Below are positions 31,773 to 38,553 of a DNA stretch of 38,553 nt, one piece after another (position 1 is the stretch's first letter; each line of letters begins with the position of its first letter). Source of the stretch: Cochliopodium minus (Eukaryota > Discosea > Himatismenida > Cochliopodiidae); NCBI GenBank assembly GCA_024220525.1, contig JAMYWO010000185.1, positions 1-38,553 of the forward strand. Direction: 5' to 3'. The notes below the pieces were generated by a model. That model saw nothing but the letters and a program-made list of their open reading frames with translations, was not told the origin of the DNA and did no database searches. The position numbers and the translations under genes are program-made.

Positions 31773-32782
31773 TTTTTTTTATTTTTTTTAACCAAAAATT
31801 TTAGCATTCACAAAATAAGAATATAATTTTGTAGACATATGTTTTATAGAAATTGTTCCCCAAAGCCTACAAAACTTCCTAATTTTTAGATCCTTCTTCA
31901 ACTCAAAGTTTCTTGTTTTCTTCTTAAAATTTTCATGCTGACATTGTCAAACCAAACATTACTTTGAATTAGTTTGGATAAGAATTTAATAAAAAAAATG
32001 AATAATAAAAGAGAGATGGATTCAACAAAATCGAAAAAATTTTAAAATCCCAATTGTTTTGTTTTAACCAAAAGTGATCAAAAAATTTAAAGAAAATAAT
32101 ACAATCAATTTGAAATCAGTAAAAGGAACAGGAAAAACTGTTTTTTGTCAACTTTTGAGAGAGGAACTCTATTTTTCCCAATGGGATTTCAATGAAAAAG
32201 GATTTCCTTAAGTGGATAATTTTCAATGAACAAGATCTCAAAGTATTGAAGCCACAAAACCAAAACTGGATTTGAAAGAGGAAAAATTATAGATCATCGC
32301 ATTTAAAAAAGATAAAGAATATCTTATTGAAACCAACAAAGATATTTTCTTATTTATGGAAAAATAAGATTAGATCTCTCAATTTGGAGGAACAACAGTA
32401 ACTTTTCCACAAAGATTGAACTTTTTTGAAAGGCAGAAGAGATTTAAATTAATACATTTCTTCTTTAATCAAAATTTATTTAAATTTTGAACTGATTAAT
32501 AAAACACTGTCTATAACTCGCTTATATATATGGGAATATATTCATTCAAACAAAACTTTTTTGAAAGTTCTTACAAATGTAATCAAAAAGATTTTAATAT
32601 AGTAATGAAATTTCTAAAGTCATTAAAACTGAGAATTATCAAAGATCCTCATTAAAGTTTAGATATCCAATAGAATAAACCCTTTCTTTTATTTCTAAAA
32701 AAAAATGATCATTTTTTGTTGAGAAAGATTTCACTCCATTTTGATAAATCAATAGTTTTCCAAACGTTTTAAATCAAAAAAA
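31773..32782. other. 1-kb stretch with a decayed coding relic
   Basis: No intact gene. Around 32117-32410 the plus strand reads KSVKGTGKTVFCQLLREEL, then further coding-like segments (FKKDKEYLIETNKDIFLFME; QFGGTTVTFPQ) in one frame, cut by at least five in-frame stops and without convincing splice sites. The rest is plain AT-rich sequence. Confidence 0.4.
32117..32410 (+). pseudogene. possible relic with P-loop-like motif
   Basis: One reading frame shows GTGKT preceded by KSVK and followed by FCQLLREELYFSQWDF, then stops (taa, tga, tag, taa, tag) between otherwise coding-like pieces. It may be a dead ATPase or GTPase gene or pure chance in AT-rich DNA. The parent family is not identifiable. 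Confidence 0.25.
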
Positions 32783-34963
32783 ATGAGTGAGAAAAAAATT
32801 TGTAAACATTTAAAGGATGCAATAGCACCCACCAAATTCAAAAAAGCTATCTCCAAAAAAAATTTATTTTGCGAAAACTGCCCCAAAAAAAATTCAGAAA
32901 AACAGACCTTGTGGATATGCTTGGAATGTGCCCTGTTGAACTGTGGAGAAACAGATGCAAATCATGCACAACAACATTCAAATGAAAATAGGTATACCCA
33001 AGAAAATTGAAAGAAAATAATCCACAAAAGGAAATATTTCTATCCAATAATTTGAATTTATTGTTTCATTGCTTCATATACCTTATTTGAATCATAAATA
33101 TTTGACAAATTGGTAATATATGAAATTTTTTGTTAAACTTTAAGTTGAAGAAACACTAAAAAATTAATTATATGTTCTGGACACAATGAACATCCCAAAA
33201 TTTTTTCTGGAAAATCATTTGAATGCATAGTTAAAGAGCTAATAAAAATGATTGTATCAATATTAATCAACATATACAATTGATAATTTCTCATTGATCA
33301 ATAATATCTTATGTTGAGTGAAAAAAATTGATCCAAATTATATGGAGCAAATTAAATTCTTAAAAAAATAATTTTCAAATTATAAACAATCGCTATTTTT
33401 TATGAGCAAATTGTGGGAAAATAGAAATAAATATTGACTATTCCTTTCTCTCGCATAATTTTTAAAAAAAAATTGATTCAAAATTAATAATAAAAAAAAA
33501 TCAATAACACAAAAAAAAATCTCAGCAAACACCAAATCCAAATCAGCATTGAAGAACAAAAAGCATTTTGCTTCACCTGCGAAATCTACTTGGAAATAGA
33601 GGAGAAGAACTTGGCACACAACAAACTCAAAAAGTGTCTCAACACTTTCAGCGAAGTGAAGGATTTGAGAAAGGGCAAAGATTCAAATACTTCGGGCTTT
33701 GGTGACAATCAAACAGAAAGTGAAAAAGAAACCAAAGAAAAGAGGTTTTTAATCATATTTTAATTTAATTTTTTTTGAATTATTTTCAAATTTAATTTGT
33801 TTTTTATTTTCTTTAAAAAAAAATATGATTTTTTTTTTACTTTAAAAAATATTATTTTTTTTTTTTCACTTTTAAAATATGATTTTTTTTTTAATAAAAT
33901 AAATTGTTTGGAAAAATTTTTGACAAAATAAAAATATGATTTTTTTTTCAATTTTAAATTATTTAAATAATTTCATATTATATTCCAAAAGAATTCAAAC
34001 AAAAACAAAAAATTTCAAAGAACATCTTTAAAATTTTTTTATTCAAAAAAAAAAAAAAGCAACAAAAATGAAAACAAAGAAAATGAAAACAATCAAAATG
34101 AAAACAAAGAAAATGAAATTAAAAAAAAAGAAAATAAAAAAAAAGAGGAAGAAAATACACCCCCCACTAACACAAAGCCCGTAGAAAAAGAAGAAGAAAA
34201 CAATCACAAGACTAACGAGAAGGAGAGCGAGAACAAGGAGAGAAAGGAGCACTTCAAAAAATTGCTCCTCCAGAAATCCAAGTCTAATGGTGTCGTTGGT
34301 TTGGTTAACTTGGGTATCCTTCTTTTTTTTTCATTACATACACTATTTTTTTCAACAAAAAAAAAAAAAAGAATTTTTTTATTTTTGTTATTTTTGAAAT
34401 ATTAATTCTTTTTTATTTTTGAAATATTAATTCTTTTTTATTTTTTCATTTTTTTTTTTTTATTTTTTATTTTATTTTTTATTTTATTTTTTATTTTCAT
34501 TTTTATTTTCATTTTCATTTTTTGAAAGTAAAGTTCTCATCATTTTTAGTTTTTAAAATTAAAAAATTCATTTTTACTTTTTGTGATTATTTATTTTTGA
34601 ATTCATTTTTCTCATAATTTTTGATTTTTTGATTTTTTTTTTTTTTTGATTTTTTTTTTTTATTCATTTTTCTCATTTATTAACAACATTTTTTTTTTTT
34701 CGGAAACAGGAAATACATGTTACTTCAACAGCGTGATGCAAAACATCAACCACACCTACTTACTACGCCAATACTTCCTCTCCTTGCCCTCCAACAACCA
34801 AGCGAGCCTCTCCGAAGAAGACGAGAAAAGGGCCGAAAATTTGTTCAGAGAAATCAGAAATTCCGGCAAAATCTGTCAGTCCCTCTTTCTTTTTTACAAT
34901 GAAATTTGGAAGAAGGACAAACAGGAAGTTGTTAAACCTACCATCATGTTGAAAAGCATCAGA
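32783..34963 (+). CDS. ubiquitin-specific protease, USP16/45 type, 5' half (ZnF-UBP and Cys box)
   Basis: Exons 32783-32991, 33526-33744, 34060-34313 and 34710-34963 join in frame. Residues ~20-100 form a ZnF-UBP finger: CENC, LWICLECALLNCG, HAQQH, then across intron 1 HQIQI and AFCFTCEIYL. A Lys/Glu/Asn-rich linker follows, then the catalytic Cys box GLVNLGNTCYFNSVMQNI. The last exon ends MLKSIR at a phase-0 donor (GTAAAA) and no further USP exon follows before the N at 35141. The missing His box is at 15117-16486 in piece B. The free-ubiquitin-binding finger plus USP fold matches USP16/45. Intron 1 (534 nt) and intron 3 (396 nt) are long for this window. Confidence 0.88.
32992..33525 (+). 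other. 534-nt intron 1 of the USP gene
   Basis: Donor AG|GTATAC, acceptor CTCAG|C. The ZnF-UBP frame continues directly across it. Unlike most introns here it is not just T-runs but has mixed AT-rich sequence. No nested gene is supported. Confidence 0.6.
34314..34709 (+). other. low-complexity intron 3 of the USP gene
   Basis: 396 nt of T-rich tracts, with TTTGAAATATTAATTC present twice near 34395 and 34419. The donor is GTATCC and the acceptor AAACAG. The catalytic Cys box is split by this intron (GLVNLG / NTCYFNS). Confidence 0.7.
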
Positions 34964-35064
34964 GTAAAAAAAAAAAAAAATAAAAAAAAAAAAAATCCAT
35001 GAAAAAAAATTTTAAAAAATAAAAAACTAATGTTGGTTTAATTCAAATTATTTTTGAAATACGT

Positions 35065-35140
35065 CAAAAAATAAAAAATAAAAAATAAAAAATAAAAAAT
35101 AAAAAATAAAAAATAAAAAATAAAAAATAAAAAATAAAAA
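35065..35140. repeat. 7-mer microsatellite at right end of piece C
   Basis: Tandem ataaaaa units, the same unit as 14974-15055, reach the N at 35141. It lies in the intron after the last 5' USP exon. Confidence 0.9.
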
Positions 35141-35141
35141 N
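35141..35141. other. single N, boundary of pieces C and D
   Basis: A lone ambiguous base between a 7-mer microsatellite within a broken USP gene and the second copy of repeat R. Confidence 0.85.
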
Positions 35142-35360
35142 ATTAATATCAAGATTATTAAAATTTCATGTTCAACAAAAAAAGTTGGAAACATTTACAT
35201 TCATTTTTTGTATTTTTTGTATTTTTTTGAGTGATTTTTTGAGTGATTTTTTGAGTGATTTTTTTTTTTATTTTTTCATAAATTTAATTGGAGAAAAAAT
35301 CATTTTCATTTTGAAAAATCGTTTTTTTTTTGCGCAATTTTTTGATAAATCGTTTTATCA
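35142..35360. repeat. dispersed repeat R, copy 2
   Basis: Begins at the same base as copy 1 and keeps the TGATAAA-TCGT-TTTATCA inverted repeat at its end. It has three gagtgatttttt units where copy 1 has one, and small indels in T-runs. Confidence 0.9.
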
Positions 35361-36994
35361 ACAAAATTTATTTTATCCTTTTGACAATATCCATTAAAAA
35401 TATGAAACTCGTTCTTGGACTGATAAAAACATATAGTTTTTGAAGAAAATTTATATTTTTTGACTATCATTCTTTGTCATAATTAAATAAGTGAAGATAA
35501 TTTCTTGAATTATAACTTCCAAAATCTAGCTTCTATTGTGACCACACTTTGATAATCAAACAAACTTTTTTGAAAAAAAATAAATTAAAAAGAAATATTT
35601 GAAATATAGATGCTTTCTTGAACCAAATTGTTGGATATTTAATTTCTTTGCAGCCGATCTTAATTCCATTTTTTTTTGTAGTTGATGAAAAAATTTCTTT
35701 TTATCAGAGAATTTGTTTTATGGGATTCAAAAAAAATAAAAAAAAGGATGAAAACTCAAATATAATCAAACTATAATTACTATTCAACCATCCAAATTCA
35801 AATTATCTGATAAATATCCACAATATGCAAAAAATATCAATCATAAGCAGAGATATCTCCTCATTTAAGAAAGATATGATCAAAATATTCAAGGGATTTG
35901 AAATTGAAGTAAAATTCTTTTCTATATTTTTGATAAAGATATAATCCAACCAAAAGTGGAGAAACTACGAGCCCATCAAAAAAAATACAAAAGAAGACAT
36001 TCAAAGTCACAGATGAAGAAATAAACAACATTTATCACACAAATGACGAAAAACTTTCGGAAAAAACATTCTTTGAAGTTGAAGATGGAATGCTGGGAGG
36101 AATGGGAGAGTAAATTGTATTTGGAGAAGGATAAAGGTTCTTCTTGAATATAATGAATGTATATATATATTTCTTTTGGTTATCATCAAATGTATTAATT
36201 TTTAACGACAAAATAGTTAAATCTGGAAAAGCAAACCTTGGGAAGAAAAAAATATGGTCATGATAGAATATGAATGGTCATCTTACAGTTTATCTAAAGA
36301 TCCAATATTTCTACTTTCCATAAATATGCTAACAAAAAATTTGAAATGGATAAGGATGATAGTGATTATGTACCTCTGAAAACCAACCAAAATCAAAGTT
36401 AAGATTCTTTAATCAATAACCATTCTTCCTTTAATTTTTATTCTTTTAACAGTTAATCAGTTCAAGAGGGCAAAGAAGATGATAGCAAAGAAGATGTTAG
36501 TGAAGGAGATGATAGTAAAGAAGATGATAGTAAAGAAGATGTTAGTGAAGAAGATGAGGGAGAAGATGAAAAAGATGTTAAATCACTTCGTGGCGGTAAA
36601 AAGATCGTGGAGGACAAGAAATTGGTGTGGACAAAATAATGGGATGACACATATTTTTAACACGATAAAAAAAATCATTCATCTTTATATTGGAGATATA
36701 ACTTCTATTATACAAATGATATTACATACAGTGTAAATAAAAATTTGATTAAAGCAGAAATATATCAATTTAAATCTCTTCCATAATTATAAACTCCGAT
36801 GGATTATGTTGGCCTCCCCCTTCCAAGGGATTTCAATGTCACCTTCTTTTTTCTTTTTTATCTTTATACTTTAGCATCCTGTGTAGATATGTAGAGGAAT
36901 AAACCACTACACAAGTGTTTGGAAAATTGATTTTTTTTTTTTGTTTTTTTTTTATTTTAAAATTAATTTTTTTTATTTTTTTTTTTTAATTTAG
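35361..36994. other. gene-poor stretch with decayed coding patches
   Basis: No intact gene. At ~36000-36108 the plus strand reads a coding-like KVTDEEINNIYHTNDEKL...FFEVEDGMLGGMGE, then a stop. At ~36465-36640 an acidic frame (EDDSKEDVSEGDDSKEDDSK...) is built on a 12- to 15-base repeat and ends at a stop. A basic Met/Lys frame over the same repeat (36479-36736) is the alternative register. Neither patch has a start or clear splice links. Confidence 0.4.
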
Positions 36995-38245
36995 CGTTAC
37001 AAGTTGGAGATGCTGGATGTGTCGTATTTACCTCTGCTCTCGAAGGATGCAAAAATGTCACACTAATGATGACCCATTGTCATAACGATCATTTCAACAT
37101 GGTGGAAATTGATAAAAAAACTCGTTTCCTTGGATAAGAGTTTCTTGATGTGTGTTCTTGAAGGAAAGATGCAATTACAAAGTAATTTCTTTTTTTAACA
37201 TTTTAATTTAATTGTTTTAATTTTTTACTTTTTAAATTTTTTTTAATTTTTTACTTTTAAAATCTTATTTAATTTAAACAAATTTACTAAAATAACTTTA
37301 TTTTATAGAATGCACAAAAAATGATTAGTTTATTGGTGATGAAATTTAAAAAAGTGATATTTACGTATGAATGTGAAGAAAGTGAGAAGAAATACTTGAA
37401 TGAAGAGAGAAACATAACAGATGTTCAGAATTTTGTGAGAAGAAAAGGAAGAGAAGGGGTGATACAAAAGAAGAAAGAGAATGAAAGTAAAATAGAAGAG
37501 GGATTTAGTTTTTGGATTTCGAATGAAAAATAGATCACATTCAAGAAAAGTGATCAACAAGAGAATCCTAACGATAGATCTCTTTACATCCTCATTAAAT
37601 TCAATGGTTTCGTCATTGGTATTACTGGTGATGCAACTCCCACATTGATTGGATGAAGCATAAAGATAATCTCATGAAACAAGACATCATCATTGAGCAA
37701 CACAATTCAAGAAAAAACTCTTCTCTTGGAATGATGTGCTTTTTGTTGGGTGCAAGAGTTATTTCAAAATGCCTTGAAAACTGGTTCTCTCAACTTGGAA
37801 ACAGTATTGAACAACAGATATAACCTAGCTTTGATACAAAATCCTGTTTTGTTTGACTGTTTGATTTCTTTTAATGAAGAAAAGATTCTTTTTGAAAATA
37901 CTATTGAAGATTTAGAAAAAAAAAAATCTCCCCCAGACACATTCTCAATTGAAGTTTGACTATAAATTACCAATCACAGAAGTGAAAGAATTCATAAACG
38001 GTAAGAAGTGTGTCCCTTTGTTAGTTAGTAAAACAAGAAAGGAATTTGAGAGAGCAATAGAAGAGGATGGTAACATTTTGGTTTTAGGGATAATTGGGGA
38101 TTTATGTTTGGTTCTTTCCAAATATCTTTTCCTCAGTACTTATTTGGGTCAAGTGAGAATTCATTTTGATGGGGAAACAGCTACAGTTGGAATACAAAAT
38201 TTTCCAAAAGAATTCTTTTCAGTGGGATCTATTCAAAAAAATTAA
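36995..38245 (+). pseudogene. metallo-beta-lactamase-fold gene, frameshifted
   Basis: An exon from 36995 reads LQVGDAGCVVFTSALEG, then LMMTHCHNDHFNMVEID, carrying the HxHxDH metal-binding motif. The frame breaks at a seven-A run (37114-37120); one base fewer leads on through KSFLMCVLEGKMQLQ to a GTAATT donor at about 37182. The next exon (~37309) has a stop near 37531. After it comes LYILIKFNGFVIGITGDATP, the later GD(A) motif of the fold. Further breaks lie near 37645 and at the A-run 37918-37926, and the last open part reads to 38245. Four breaks, at least two at homopolymers, mean either a decayed gene or uncorrected sequencing indels. The substrate class cannot be told. Confidence 0.55.
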
Positions 38246-38553
38246 AAATCTCTTTTTACAATTTAAATTTTTTTTATTTCTTTCGATTCATTTGATAAAT
38301 GAATTTTATCTTATCTTTATAAATTCAATTCAAATCAATACAATGTTTGCTTGTTTTTATAAAAAAGATTTCCAAGGTTGTAAAAACTGGATAAATAATG
38401 ATTTGTCTGGAAAATATTAAAAGAAAGACACTTTTCATATCAAAGATTTTAATAAAAGGAGTTTTAATTTTAACAGTCAACGTTTTATTTTGAACGAAGA
38501 GTTTTTTTTATTTCAATTGTATGAGAAGGAATAGAAGAAGATAAAAGAGGGTT
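38246..38553. other. right end of window, no gene seen
   Basis: AT-rich sequence after the metallo-beta-lactamase relic. A short open frame overlapping its end has no support. Nothing else is recognised. Confidence 0.4.

Noticed and set aside
14973-35141. Programmed gene scrambling, as in ciliate micronuclei
   Set aside because: The split genes meet at microsatellites next to single Ns and sequence is missing between the USP halves; misordered assembly pieces explain this more simply. No short pointer repeats were seen.
30565-35360. Telomeric repeats or LINE poly(A) tails
   Set aside because: The 10-mer and 7-mer tracts sit inside introns of inferred genes, and no reverse transcriptase or endonuclease frame is present nearby.
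36479-36736. Basic Met/Lys repeat protein
   Set aside because: It shares the repeat with an equally open acidic frame; neither has an upstream gene context, so the repeat alone may explain both.
1-38553. tRNA, rRNA or snRNA genes
   Set aside because: No GC-richer patch with cloverleaf or conserved box sequences was found by eye on either strand.

Overview
The window is nuclear DNA of a very AT-rich, intron-dense protist, most likely a free-living amoeboid eukaryote. The reasons are: spliced genes with short GT-AG introns, mostly phase 1 and often of the form G|GTAA...AG|G; a ROCO kinase, SCAR/WAVE, Rab4 and a Rho-type GTPase; and a secreted protein built of the Cys-rich repeats known from dictyostelid extracellular proteins. 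The genus cannot be named from the sequence. The standard genetic code fits every gene.

The sequence is four pieces separated by single N bases at 14973, 30642 and 35141: A (1-14972), B (14974-30641), C (30643-35140) and D (35142-38553). Piece A holds a 13-exon ROCO kinase gene (minus), a TRAF-type zinc-finger gene, a possible XRCC4-superfamily gene, MAK16 (ribosome biogenesis), a putatively myristoylated unknown, a TPR/MYND gene (minus) and the start of an RCC1-repeat gene. Piece B holds the 3' half of a USP16/45-type deubiquitinase, an EF-hand protein (minus), SCAR/WAVE, ribosomal protein eS7 (minus), Rab4 (minus), a membrane-anchored spermidine-synthase-like protein, a Cys-rich repeat protein (minus), an acidic C2HC zinc-finger protein (minus), an F-box-Rho GTPase fusion and two C-terminal PH exons (minus). 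Piece C holds a small tail-anchored protein (minus) and the 5' half of the USP gene. Piece D is gene-poor, with a frameshifted metallo-beta-lactamase-fold gene and relics.

Two genes are cut by piece boundaries in a way that shows the pieces are out of order. The USP gene runs from C (catalytic Cys box) to B (His box). The ROCO gene can run in phase from the left end of A into the PH exons at the right end of B. In both cases the same microsatellite unit lies on the two sides of the inferred junction (a 7-mer for C/B, a 10-mer for B/A). The real order is therefore probably C-B-A, with at least the QQDSHE-box exons of the USP missing between C and B. C and D both begin, at the same base, with a copy of a ~200-bp repeat.

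The most interesting biology is the ROCO protein (degenerate Ras domain, ankyrin, MORN, Roc, L-type lectin, COR, zinc ribbon, kinase, probably PH) and the F-box-Rho GTPase fusion with a CAAX end. Both put a GTPase in the same chain as modules that could connect carbohydrate recognition, ubiquitination or membranes to actin and signalling. SCAR, Rab4 and the EF-hand protein nearby fit a motile, phagocytic cell, but no operon-like logic is implied.
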